The notes below the pieces were generated by a model. The model did not search any database and was not told the origin of the DNA. It was given only the letters and a program-made list of their open reading frames with translations. A stretch of DNA of 64,000 nucleotides from Stygiobacter sp. (lineage in GTDB: Bacteria; Pseudomonadota; Alphaproteobacteria; Rhodospirillales; Magnetospirillaceae), in contig VBWB01000013.1 of assembly GCA_006218045.1 (NCBI GenBank), forward strand, positions 23,778 to 87,777. The letters are read 5' to 3'. Both the position numbers and the translations under genes were made by a program. Of this stretch, positions 44,378-52,529 are shown in pieces (positions within the stretch are counted from its first letter, which is position 1; every line of letters begins with the position of its first letter).

Positions 44378-44737
44378 TCAGCGAGAACCGGCTCGGCTGT
44401 TGCTCATTTGCAGATTGAGATGCAGCCGCGCCGAATTCTCGGCGTAATCTGCCGGCAATCCCAATTCGGCAGCCCGCTGGCGGAAAGCCGGCAGGTAATG
44501 ATTGGCGAGGGCCACCGCAAATTCCTGTCGTGCAGATTCCGGCATCGCCGCGATAGCGGCCCGCAATCCCGCGATGTCCGCACGATTTTCCGAGCGATAG
44601 TACCGTTCGGCGTGAAGCTCTTGGTGCAATTGCCCAGCCTGCGCCTGGATGCCGCGTGCATATTCGGCCCATTCTTGGCTCTGGGCCGCCGCCTCGTTTC
44701 GCCCCACCACGAGGCCGGTGATGAAACTATCGTCCAT
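44378..44737 (-). CDS. Hypothetical protein
   Basis: A 119-residue soluble, alanine- and glutamate-rich helical protein starting at ATG 44737 with GGAGG upstream. It is convergent with the DotA/TraY gene (1-bp gap). Nothing in it is recognised. Confidence 0.65.
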   Translation of the reverse strand: MDDSFITGLVVGRNEAAAQSQEWAEYARGIQAQAGQLHQELHAERYYRSENRADIAGLRAAIAAMPESARQEFAVALANHYLPAFRQRAAELGLPADYAENSARLHLNLQMSNSRAGSR

Positions 44738-44795
44738 GGGACACGCCTCCGTCGCGCAACCAAGGGGCGCCGAAGCGCCCCTCGCTGCCACCAAT

Positions 44796-45197
44796 TTAGC
44801 ACAGCAACATGGAAACCAAATCGGTAAAGCCGCCGACATGACCAAGTTCCTCGGCGACTTGGCGGCGGATGGCGTGGTCCCCGACAGAAACCGGGCCGAT
44901 CAGGGCGAAGGCTCGCAGAGCCCGCCGCAATTCCCGCGTCTTCTGCCGGGGCCACGCGGATTCGTCCTCAAGCTCATCCAGTCGAGGCCGCAGCGCCAAA
45001 TACGCCCGTTCCACTTCGGTGGCGGAATATCGGTGCAGGCCCGCCAGATATCCGACCAGATATTCCCGCTCCTCCGCCGGCAGGTCGGCAGGGGCAGCCT
45101 GCAACAATGCCTCGTACTCGTCCGGACTGGCGAAGGGGCCGAGGTTGTCCAGGTGGTGGCGCCACGCAGGGGCGTCGATTACAGTCGCAATGGTCAT
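44796..45197 (-). CDS. Hypothetical protein
   Basis: A 133-residue acidic, helical protein starting at ATG 45197 with AAGGAG upstream. Notable segments are ASPDEYEALLQAAPADLPAE and an RRALRAFALIGPVSVGDHA-like stretch. It belongs to a minus-strand run of five unknown genes (44378-46650). No function is inferred. Confidence 0.65.
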   Translation of the reverse strand: MTIATVIDAPAWRHHLDNLGPFASPDEYEALLQAAPADLPAEEREYLVGYLAGLHRYSATEVERAYLALRPRLDELEDESAWPRQKTRELRRALRAFALIGPVSVGDHAIRRQVAEELGHVGGFTDLVSMLLC

Positions 45198-45282
45198 CGG
45201 TCCAAACTCCTTACCATGGTTGGTCCTGTGATCAGGGGCCGGTGACGTCGCAACCGCCATCGGCCCCACCTTTATTCAAACC

Positions 45283-45840
45283 TCAAACAGAACTGAGCGG
45301 ATGCCGGTCGATCTTCCCGCCGTCAACATGATGGAGGCGATGGACAGAGGCTGCAGGTTCAAGGCTCAGCACATACCGTGTCGCCAGATTAACCGCGTCG
45401 GGCTCCGCCCGGTGCCGCTTCGGCGCCACCTTTTCGGCTTCTTCCGAGGACGTGATGCGGGCGATCTCCGGACCGGCGAAGGCCTTCCGAATGTCACCGG
45501 TAAGGCCGAAGGCAGCGGGAATACGCGCCATCTCGGCCAGTTCTCGCATCCACAACTCATCCATGGGGCTATCGGCGACAGCCACCATTCCCGCCACTTC
45601 CGCATTCAGCCAGGTCATCACCTTGCGCGGCGATTCACCGAAATCGGTGAGGTTCCGACGGGTGATCCGGTGGATTTCCTCGGCACGCCAATCCCAACGG
45701 GACGGATCGTCCAACCATTCATCGCAACGGATCAGCTTGGCCCCGGAACGCATACTGCGATCCGCGTTCACCATGCAAAAGCCGACCTCGATCGGATAGC
45801 CGCCCATGCCGGCGCTGGCCTCGAAATCCAGAAAGATCAT
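45283..45840 (-). CDS. DEDD-type 3'-5' exonuclease-like protein
   Basis: The 185-residue protein begins IFLDFEASAGMGGYPIEVGF, a DnaQ-like Exo I motif (D-x-E). An EIHRITRRNL helix follows, and a possible Exo II acidic residue lies in VADSPMDELW. HRLHHVDG near the C-terminus is a candidate Exo III-like region. Fold assignment is likely; activity is uncertain. Its start overlaps the neighbouring gene's stop by 4 bp (ATGA). Confidence 0.7.
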   Translation of the reverse strand: MIFLDFEASAGMGGYPIEVGFCMVNADRSMRSGAKLIRCDEWLDDPSRWDWRAEEIHRITRRNLTDFGESPRKVMTWLNAEVAGMVAVADSPMDELWMRELAEMARIPAAFGLTGDIRKAFAGPEIARITSSEEAEKVAPKRHRAEPDAVNLATRYVLSLEPAASVHRLHHVDGGKIDRHPLSSV

Positions 45841-46151
45841 GGGGCGTCCTTTCCGCGTAATGCCGCAACCATGTCCGCCGGCGGGTCTTCGATCGTGACG
45901 ACTTGACGGTGTTCCCGGTGGCGAAAGGCCTCTGCCAGCCGCATGAAACGGGTGGCGGTATCGACCATGAGTTCATCCACCACGGGATGGGTGCTCGGAG
46001 AAAGCCGATCCTGCACGCAAATAGCGGCATCCAACAGCGTGGCTTCCGCCGTGGCGAATTCCATCCCCTCTTGGTCAATTGCCCCGCCGGCAAGCTGATC
46101 CAACAACTCCCGGAGCCGGAGTTTGGCAAACTCGTAGTCGGGCCTATCCAT
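45837..46151 (-). CDS. Hypothetical protein coupled to the exonuclease-like gene
   Basis: A 104-residue helical acidic protein (KLRLRELLDQLAGGAIDQEG and VVDELMVDTATRFMRLAEAF). ATG 46151 is preferred to a GTG at 46160. It overlaps the genes on both sides, which supports a single transcript. No family recognised. Confidence 0.65.
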   Translation of the reverse strand: MDRPDYEFAKLRLRELLDQLAGGAIDQEGMEFATAEATLLDAAICVQDRLSPSTHPVVDELMVDTATRFMRLAEAFRHREHRQVVTIEDPPADMVAALRGKDAP

Positions 46152-46650
46152 GGCTGTCACTCACGCATGCTTTCAATTTTTCGTCTTTCTTGCCGGCAAT
46201 GGCGAACATGGTCTGCTGCCGCAAGCTCAACAGGTGGTCATAAATTCTGGCCTGGATGTCCTCCGGGCGTCCCTGATAAGAGCGAAGGATCGCCTCAATC
46301 GCCAGATTTACCGCCACTTCCGGAGATTTCCCGGACAACCTAACCCAATGACCGGCCTGCCAATGCAACTCGGACTGAAGTCCGCACCAAAAGGCCGGAT
46401 CAGCAAGTTGCCGCTCCGCCAATTCACCCAGGTCGGGAAGCACGGGCAACGCCCAAGTGACTTTGTATTTCGGCTCCCTCAACGCTGCATCAATCGCCCT
46501 CTGAAGCATCGGGGCCGGCATAACACCCTTGGCAAAGCGCAGCACAAACCCGACCAGCGACTCGACGGCCTGAACATCAGCAATACCGGCAGCGCGGGCG
46601 GCGTCCAGGTATTGATCCAATATCTCACCGGCCAGGGGCTCCATGTCCAT
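46144..46650 (-). CDS. Hypothetical protein, first gene of a minus-strand unknown operon
   Basis: ATG 46650 gives 168 residues; a longer form from a TTG at 46734 is possible but would run through the operator-like palindrome. The protein is helical and tryptophan-containing (KYKVTWALPVLPDLGEL, WCGLQSELHWQAGHWVRL). It is divergent from the small regulator-like gene at 46755. Function unknown. Confidence 0.65.
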   Translation of the reverse strand: MDMEPLAGEILDQYLDAARAAGIADVQAVESLVGFVLRFAKGVMPAPMLQRAIDAALREPKYKVTWALPVLPDLGELAERQLADPAFWCGLQSELHWQAGHWVRLSGKSPEVAVNLAIEAILRSYQGRPEDIQARIYDHLLSLRQQTMFAIAGKKDEKLKACVSDSHG

Positions 46651-46684
46651 CTCGCACCGCCATTCAAATTGGGCATCGCATTTT

Positions 46685-46701
46685 AGGATAAACTTTATCC
46701 T
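46685..46701. promoter_or_regulatory. Operator-like palindrome between divergent genes
   Basis: AGGATAAA-C-TTTATCCT is a perfect 8-bp inverted repeat. A further half-site, TTTATCC, lies at 46737-46743, about 42 bp (four helical turns) away and just before the regulator-like gene at 46755. Confidence 0.5.
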
Positions 46702-46754
46702 GTTTTCAAGCTCATCCCTTGCGGAACGGACCAACTTTATCCAAAGTCCGGATC

Positions 46755-47012
46755 ATGAAGCCGATCAGCGACCAACGAACCCAAGAGATTGCGGTCTTCT
46801 CCGAGGCCGTTCGCGCCGCCGGCCAGCGCCTCGCCCCCAACGCCAAGGACGCTCTTCGCATCCGCCTGCTCGCCGCCGAACTTGGCGCCGGGGAGCCTGC
46901 CGTGAAGAAATGGTGGTATGGCCAGAATGCCCCACGCGGCGGCTCCGCCAAAGCAATTCTCAGAGAACTTGAGCTGATTGGCATTGAATTCGATGCAATG
47001 AGAATTGACTAG
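46755..47012 (+). CDS. Small putative DNA-binding protein
   Basis: An 85-residue basic, helical protein. DALRIRLLAAELGAGEPAVKKWWYGQNAPRG fits an XRE-like helix-turn-helix with a WWYG recognition-helix end. It is divergent from the unknown operon at 46650, with an operator-like palindrome between them, which suits an autoregulated repressor. Confidence 0.65.
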   Translation: MKPISDQRTQEIAVFSEAVRAAGQRLAPNAKDALRIRLLAAELGAGEPAVKKWWYGQNAPRGGSAKAILRELELIGIEFDAMRID

Positions 47013-47150
47013 CGTGAGTAACACACGGTATTTGTGTTGTGTATGAGCTAGTTTCCGCACCACAAACTCGAAACGTCAACAGCATTATTTGCAGAATTGC
47101 AAATATAGATCATTGCGCACATCTCCAGTCAATCGCACCATCTTCACAGC

Positions 47151-47233
47151 AAGGCTCCTCGGCGTGGCCCTCTACCGAGGTCCACCCGATGCCTTCCGAG
47201 GGGGCTGCGCCCCCTTCGAACCCCTGGGCGATA
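47151..47233 (-). repeat. Long inverted repeat, copy 1
   Basis: Read on the minus strand, this 83-bp segment aligns with 55249-55327 on the plus strand. They share the first 24 bases (TATCGCCCAGGGG then TTCGAAGGGGG), a GC hairpin, AAGGCATC, GGGCCAC and GAGGAGCCTTG. Differences lie mostly in the hairpin loop and centre. It occupies the gap 47013-47243, which holds no gene. Confidence 0.75.
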
Positions 47234-47243
47234 GGAGAGAAGG

Positions 47244-47978
47244 ATGAGTGTGCGAGACAACGGAGACACGAAGGAAGTTCTCCACGCGGTCACCGGCCTC
47301 GAATGGCGCCGAGAATACGACTATCTTTCAAGAAATATTGCCGAGGAATGGAAGGCGTATCCTCCGGGCGGGGGTGTACTGACGATTTCACGCATTGCGG
47401 GGGCAGAAAACGACACCACTGGTAACGACCAGTGGAGATGGGAATCCTGCAGGGCCGAAGATCATCCCGAGGGAAGCCGAAGTGAGCACCACGAAAGACC
47501 CTACGTCTACCTTCGCGGCAAAGGCTTGGCCACGACCGTAGAGGCAGCTGCGGCTACCGCCGCCAGCTACGATTTCCCCAGTGTCGAGATCGGTGGTGCC
47601 GTTTGGTATCGCGACGACACGCAATTCAACAATGGCGCAGAAAAGCGGTGGATTCGACCAGTCGCCGGCAGCGAGGTCGAATTGGAACCCGCTTTCAACG
47701 GGGACGGCTGGCGCTGGCGTCATCCGGTAACCGCTGCCAAGCCTTTGGCGGAATTGCTTGATGGCGCAAATAGCTGGGCTCCATCGATCTGCGGCCAAGC
47801 CCCCACGTTTGAAGCAGCGGCCGTAGCGGCACTCGCTGCCCCGGACATTTTTCGCGCGGCCGCATTGCAGTTCCTTGTGTCCGATTCGCCAAGCGGACTG
47901 TTGGCGTCGCTGAACAGCAGTGCAAGGCCAGTCGAGCCGATTCCTACCACTACATCCTCTCGGCGCCCCCGGCTGTAA
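47244..47978 (+). CDS. Hypothetical protein
   Basis: A 244-residue soluble protein with an AGAAGG site just upstream. It has many Trp, Asp and Glu residues (EEWKAYPPGGGVLTISRIAG; GDGWRWRHPVTAAKPLAELL) and an alanine-rich middle. Nothing in it is recognised. It ends 11 bp before the mobC-like remnant. Confidence 0.65.
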   Translation: MSVRDNGDTKEVLHAVTGLEWRREYDYLSRNIAEEWKAYPPGGGVLTISRIAGAENDTTGNDQWRWESCRAEDHPEGSRSEHHERPYVYLRGKGLATTVEAAAATAASYDFPSVEIGGAVWYRDDTQFNNGAEKRWIRPVAGSEVELEPAFNGDGWRWRHPVTAAKPLAELLDGANSWAPSICGQAPTFEAAAVAALAAPDIFRAAALQFLVSDSPSGLLASLNSSARPVEPIPTTTSSRRPRL

Positions 47979-47989
47979 GGGGCTGCACC

Positions 47990-48158
47990 ATGCCCAGCAG
48001 CCGCCCCCGTCGCGAACAAGTCATCAGGGTTCGGGTCTTTGATGACCAATATCTTTATCTGAAGGCCAAGGCGAAAGCCGCAGGCGTCACGATGTCGGAA
48101 CTGCTGCGCGACCACGGCGATCAACTCACCGTGGTCAAAGCGTGCCCGTCTTGTCAGC
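47990..48158 (+). pseudogene. MobC/TraJ-like mobilization accessory protein, truncated
   Basis: The first 50 or so codons encode a ribbon-helix-helix start typical of relaxosome accessory proteins (REQVIRVRVFDDQYLYLKAK and AAGVTMSELLRDHG). The frame then runs on into the relaxase-derived region in an unrelated phase, with no MobC-like C-terminus. A deletion that also removed the relaxase catalytic domain explains this best. Confidence 0.6.
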
Positions 48159-50240
48159 GTGCCCAACTATATTCTGAAAATCGCCGCCGAAGCCAAACGG
48201 GCCGGCGAAGAGAGCAAGAAGCACTTGGCCGAACAGATCGGCGAATGGGCCGAAGCCGCCCTTGCCGCCGGCGAAATCAAATGCCGAGACGATCTGCTGC
48301 GGCAGCTCAAGCAGAACGGCATTCAGGTGGCGCGAACCGGCAAGGATTACGTCACCCTCGTCAACGACCACGGGGCTCGCATGCGCCTTCGCGGCAGAAT
48401 ATTCTCCGCCGCCTTCACCTCGCCCGAGGTGCTGCCGATTACCGCCGAAGCACCCCCGCGCCTCGATCTCCAGGAATGCGAAGAACGCCTGACGCAGCAC
48501 CAGTCCCGACGGGCTCAGTTCCACCAACAGCGCTATGGCGGGCCGGATTGGGCGCCTCCGGACATTCCTGGTCCAACGACCCCACCCCAAGCCGTAACGC
48601 TCCTGCCCCAAGCCCCGGTGCAAGCTGCGCCAAAGTCACTTTGCGATCCATCCCCTCGCCGCCGGCACGAGCATCATGGGGATGCCGTCGTCGAACCGGC
48701 GCGGGCCGAAGAACGCCAGCGGTTCAAGGCCCGGCTGTTCGTCGTCATCTTCGGCGCCACCCTACCGGATGACCTGCTGTTGCATTTGCGTTGGGTCGAT
48801 CGGGCCTCCCGAACCGTCCGCCTGACCGACGGCGCCGTCATTGTCGATCATGGGGAACGCATCACCGCCAACGAGTCCACCGGCTTGGCCGTCAAGCTGA
48901 TGCTGGCCGAAGCACAGGCCAAGGGCTGGACCAGCGTCAAGATTACCGGCTCCGCCGAATTCCAGCGCCTTGCCATCGCCGAGGCCGCCCGGCTGGGGCT
49001 GTCGATCTCCAATTCCCCCGCTGCGGAGAATGCGAAAGTGAAGGAGGACAAGGATGAAAGGGCTGACGCCACTGGAACGCCAGTTGATGCAGACCATCGA
49101 CCGCATGCAGACCGAAGCCGCCGAGCGAGAACAGAGGCTGACGCAGCAGATCAGCAGCTTGACTTGGCGACTGAACGAATTGGGCGACAATCAGCAGAGG
49201 CTGATGATCGTCTGCGACAGATTGGCAAAGCTGCTCGCCCCGGCGTGACCCGCATCCGGGCAAACCGGCGCCAGGACATTGACCGCCTCAAGACCGACAT
49301 TGATCTGTGTGCTGTCGCCGCGACCTTGGGCTTTGTCGAAGACGCGAAGGCCGGCGACCGGAATCACACGGTCATGCGCCATCCTGATGGCAGCAAGCTG
49401 ATCATCGGCGTCTCGCAATCCGGCCATTGGGTTTTCTCGTCAAATATCGGCGATCGCAAAGGCACCGTTATCGACCTGGTGCAGTGGCGCACCGGAACCT
49501 CGGTGACCGAGGCCCTGGCTCGCCTGCGCCAATGGCACCGCACACCCGAAACCAAGCCATCCTGGGATACGTCCGCCTATTCCCCGCGCCCAAAACCCCG
49601 CCCGATCAAAGGCAACGGCTTGCAGGCCATCCAGGAATGGGAAAGCGCCAACCGGACCAGTCGCAGCGTCTTCCTGGAAAAATCACGGGGTATCTCACCG
49701 GAAACCCTGGACAGCCCCCGATTTGCCGACACCTTCCGGGTCGATGTTCGGCAAAACGCGGTTTTCCCGTATCGGACAAAAGACGGCTTGGTCGGCACCG
49801 AGCGCCGCAACCGGCCCTCCCCAGGATCGGATCGGTCGTTCAAGGCCTACACTACCGGCTCAGTGCCAGGGATATGGGCCTCCAACGCCTCGACCGCCGA
49901 CACCCGATTGGTGATCGTCGAATCACCGATTGATGCGATGTCGCATCAAGAATTGTCGTCACCCGAAGAACGCGCCACCACCCGTTACGTGGCGATCCGG
50001 AACGGGTGCGCTGATGATGACCTCGAGGCCGTGATCCGCAGCATGCCCGTTGACGCTGTGATCATCGCGGACTGCGACCGCGATCCGGCTGGGGACGGCT
50101 ATACCGCCAAAATTCGTGCACTGGCTGAGGGTATGGGGCGAGATTTTTCCGATGCTCGGCCACAAGCTGGCGATTGGAACGATGTTCTGAGGGAGCGGAC
50201 GGTTCATAATCATACTCAGCCCCCTTCACTTCGGCGGTGA
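48159..50240 (+). CDS. Relaxase C-terminal region fused to LPD7 and DUF3991/Toprim primase-like domains
   Basis: The frame is 693 codons from GTG 48159. Residues 1-85 resemble the post-catalytic part of relaxases (IGEWAEAALAAGEIKCRDDL, NGIQVARTGKDYVTLVNDHG); the catalytic Tyr/His domain is absent. Residues about 190-290 match an LPD7 domain (LTDGAVIVDHGERITANEST). Residues about 370-690 match the DUF3991-Toprim family (FVEDAKAGDRNHTVM, KSRGISPETLDSPRF, VIVESPIDAMSHQEL, IADCDRDPAGDGYT). The linker 300-365 is read over a complete small gene in another frame. Translation of the Toprim part may restart at GTG 49245, which overlaps that gene's stop as GTGA. Confidence 0.75.
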   Translation: MPNYILKIAAEAKRAGEESKKHLAEQIGEWAEAALAAGEIKCRDDLLRQLKQNGIQVARTGKDYVTLVNDHGARMRLRGRIFSAAFTSPEVLPITAEAPPRLDLQECEERLTQHQSRRAQFHQQRYGGPDWAPPDIPGPTTPPQAVTLLPQAPVQAAPKSLCDPSPRRRHEHHGDAVVEPARAEERQRFKARLFVVIFGATLPDDLLLHLRWVDRASRTVRLTDGAVIVDHGERITANESTGLAVKLMLAEAQAKGWTSVKITGSAEFQRLAIAEAARLGLSISNSPAAENAKVKEDKDERADATGTPVDADHRPHADRSRRARTEADAADQQLDLATERIGRQSAEADDRLRQIGKAARPGVTRIRANRRQDIDRLKTDIDLCAVAATLGFVEDAKAGDRNHTVMRHPDGSKLIIGVSQSGHWVFSSNIGDRKGTVIDLVQWRTGTSVTEALARLRQWHRTPETKPSWDTSAYSPRPKPRPIKGNGLQAIQEWESANRTSRSVFLEKSRGISPETLDSPRFADTFRVDVRQNAVFPYRTKDGLVGTERRNRPSPGSDRSFKAYTTGSVPGIWASNASTADTRLVIVESPIDAMSHQELSSPEERATTRYVAIRNGCADDDLEAVIRSMPVDAVIIADCDRDPAGDGYTAKIRALAEGMGRDFSDARPQAGDWNDVLRERTVHNHTQPPSLRR
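49054..49248 (+). CDS. Small MbeD-like mobilization protein nested in another frame
   Basis: A 64-residue helical, coiled-coil protein (LTPLERQLMQTIDRMQTEAA, then QRLTQQISSLTWRLNELGDN). AAGGAGG lies 7 nt upstream of ATG. The whole gene lies within the larger reading frame in a different phase. ColE1-type plasmids are known to nest mbeB and mbeD inside mbeA in the same way, which supports a mobilization role. Its stop overlaps GTG 49245. Confidence 0.7.
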   Translation: MKGLTPLERQLMQTIDRMQTEAAEREQRLTQQISSLTWRLNELGDNQQRLMIVCDRLAKLLAPA

Positions 50241-50685
50241 TTCGATCACGCTGCACCCGCAACAGCTTGCATAGCCCCGTTCTTTGGTCTCTGACGCGCC
50301 CCTTGCGCTCTTGGGAACCGAAATGACTGAATTGCCCTGAAAGCGGACTGGCAGATTTTGGGGAAAAATGTAGAACAGCGGGTGGTCCTTTGATACCTCA
50401 GACAGTGATCTATGTGCATGGCCGATGTTCGGCTTCGCGCGAGCTTAAAGAACCGGAGGGGTTGCCGTTTACAGGCGACATCAACCTCGGCCAACGTGTG
50501 AGCCAAGGCAAACGCAGTCTCCCCGATCTCTTCGGCTTTGCGAGTGTTTTTGATGGGGCTGTGCTCGGCAGGAAAGAAGATAGAGATTGGCCAGCCACCT
50601 TAACTGATCTACCATTACGAGTTCTGCAGCCGTCCCAGTTGCTTCTATCTCTGCGGCGATACGGCACGGTTGCGACGGAGGGGAT
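50241..50685. other. Gap of 445 bp without a convincing gene
   Basis: Short open frames exist on both strands (for example 50390-50761 plus), but none has a ribosome site or a protein I recognise. Composition drops toward the cassette that follows. A promoter for that cassette is expected here; I see no clear -35/-10 pair. Confidence 0.5.
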
Positions 50686-51822
50686 ATGGAAGCAGCGATT
50701 GTCAGACAGATCAACCGGTGTGTGCGCGAGCAGGAGACGCCTGCGGTTTCGCTCCAGCTGATAGAACCGGTGACCGAGTCAATCGCGCGATTTCCATCGA
50801 CCCGTTATTACGGTAGCAAGCGGAAACTGTTGGGCTGGATGTATCGGCATCTTGCCGGATTACGATTTGAAACTGTACTCGATGCCTTTGGCGGCACTGG
50901 TTCTGTGTCGTTGCTATTCAAGGCGATGCGCAAGAGAGTAACCTATCATGACGGCATGCGGTTCAACGCCGATGTTGCGCAAACTTTGCTTGCCGATGAT
51001 CTGGCATTTACCCGCGCAGAGCTCGAAGCATTACTGGAAAGCGTCACTCCATGCACCGCAACAATTGCGCGCAGGTTTGACGGAGTATTCTTCACAGCTG
51101 CAGAAAATCGCTGGCTCGACGGTTTTATCAAGGCACTCGCGGAAGCGATGTTGAGCGACAAGCATATCGCGTTAGCGCGCTATTTGCTCTACCAAGCCTG
51201 CCTCAAGAAGCGCCCGTTCAATCTGTTTCACCGCGCTAATCTGGGCCTGCGTACAAAAAGCGGCGTGAAACGCAGCTTCGGTAATGCCGTGACCTGGGAA
51301 CGCAGTTTCGCGCATCACATGGTTCAGGCCTATGACGAACTGCCCAGGTTAGCGTTACCGCGCACACCCAGCGTGACAATTCTACCGGCGAGTGACCCAA
51401 ATTTGATCTCGCCAGGATATGACCTTGTTTATGTCGATCCGCCATATATCAATCGCGAACAGCGCTATAATCGCGATGATTACTGGCGCCGCTACCATTT
51501 TCTTGAGGGGCTGGCATGCTATCCGCACTGGGACGCACAGATTGATCCCGCTTCGGATATCGGGCTATTCCCGGCACCTGACTGGTTCGGCGAATGGAGC
51601 CGTATCGGCACGTTCAAGGACCGGTTGTTCGCGTTTATCGATGCACATCGAAATTCGATCGTAGTTCTGTCTTATGTCTCGGGCGCGCATCCGTCTGAGG
51701 CAGAACTAAAGACGCATTTCGAAGACCGCTTTGCCGAGGTATCGGTACATTCCGCACCTCATCATCACGCATTGAGTAAATCGCGCAAGCGCGAGCTCCT
51801 GTTTATCGGACGACCCAAATGA
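50686..51822 (+). CDS. DNA adenine methylase (D12 class)
   Basis: A 378-residue N6-adenine methyltransferase. It shows YYGSKRKLLGW and motif I VLDAFGGTGSVS (about 64-75), and catalytic motif IV YVDPPYINR (about 248-256). GGAGG lies 5 nt before the ATG. It is first in a compact four-gene cassette; the next start overlaps its stop (ATGA). Codon use is visibly richer in A/T-ending codons than the chromosome, which suggests transfer. Recognition site unknown. Confidence 0.9.
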   Translation: MEAAIVRQINRCVREQETPAVSLQLIEPVTESIARFPSTRYYGSKRKLLGWMYRHLAGLRFETVLDAFGGTGSVSLLFKAMRKRVTYHDGMRFNADVAQTLLADDLAFTRAELEALLESVTPCTATIARRFDGVFFTAAENRWLDGFIKALAEAMLSDKHIALARYLLYQACLKKRPFNLFHRANLGLRTKSGVKRSFGNAVTWERSFAHHMVQAYDELPRLALPRTPSVTILPASDPNLISPGYDLVYVDPPYINREQRYNRDDYWRRYHFLEGLACYPHWDAQIDPASDIGLFPAPDWFGEWSRIGTFKDRLFAFIDAHRNSIVVLSYVSGAHPSEAELKTHFEDRFAEVSVHSAPHHHALSKSRKRELLFIGRPK

Positions 51823-52529
51823 ACTTGGAAACGGGCACAACCCGCATACCGATCTGGATTCTGGTGATCTGTGGGGTGGTTATTGTAACGGCAGGCCTCG
51901 GATACTGGTATTACAAGGTGGATCCGGAGGAAGCAAAGTTGGTCGGATTCCTGGGGGGCATCGTCACTGGGTTGGTCGTCTATCTCGCGACGTTCCTCAC
52001 AGTGTTGGGGCCGTTACGAGAGCTCGACCGGTTCCACCGAATGGGGATCCGGGGATTGCTCGCCAACCGTCATGACCAACCTTATTACCGGCGCCTAGTG
52101 AAGAAAAGCCGGCAGCGGGTCGATGTTATGGGCGCCTCATGCAATCGTTTCGTGCGCGATTTCCTCGACCCCGATGCCGATGACAAGGTGCTGGTCGATG
52201 CGCTTAGCAAACATAATCAGCTTCGCGTCCGGCTGATGATCCCCGATGACGCGCACATGACCAATGAAGCACGCGATATCGTCAAGCATATGCTGCCGGG
52301 CATTAATAAACTGCGCACGATGTTCGGTGATCGTGTCGAGGTACGGAGGTTTAATGATTTCGCACGGCACAGCTTCGTTTTAGTCGATGGCGACCTCATT
52401 GCGGGACCTGTATTCGACGGCGATCGCAGCCGCCACGCGCCTGCCGTGCATGTCGCGGTTGAGACGCTGTTCGGACAGAAGTACAGCGCCTATTTTGATG
52501 GGCTATGGCATGACTCGCCCACTGCATAG
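51819..52529 (+). CDS. Membrane protein with degenerate PLD-like domain
   Basis: A 236-residue protein with two N-terminal membrane helices (about 11-30 and 40-64) and a cytosolic alpha/beta domain. The latter has the VDVMGASCNRFVRDFL and RVRLMIPDD strand pattern and FARHSFVLVDGDLIAGPVF, reminiscent of a phospholipase D-like fold in which the HxK lysine is replaced. Catalysis is therefore doubtful. It overlaps the methylase by 4 bp and the GHMP gene by 20 bp. Confidence 0.75.
   Translation: MNLETGTTRIPIWILVICGVVIVTAGLGYWYYKVDPEEAKLVGFLGGIVTGLVVYLATFLTVLGPLRELDRFHRMGIRGLLANRHDQPYYRRLVKKSRQRVDVMGASCNRFVRDFLDPDADDKVLVDALSKHNQLRVRLMIPDDAHMTNEARDIVKHMLPGINKLRTMFGDRVEVRRFNDFARHSFVLVDGDLIAGPVFDGDRSRHAPAVHVAVETLFGQKYSAYFDGLWHDSPTA

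Noticed and set aside
48159..48772. Continuation of the MobC-like frame over 200 further codons
   Set aside because: After about codon 55 it turns Arg/Pro/Ser-rich with no family likeness, while the other frame shows relaxase-like and LPD7 sequence.
50390..50761. A 123-codon plus-strand frame before the methylase
   Set aside because: No ribosome site, no recognisable sequence, and it overlaps the well-supported methylase start.
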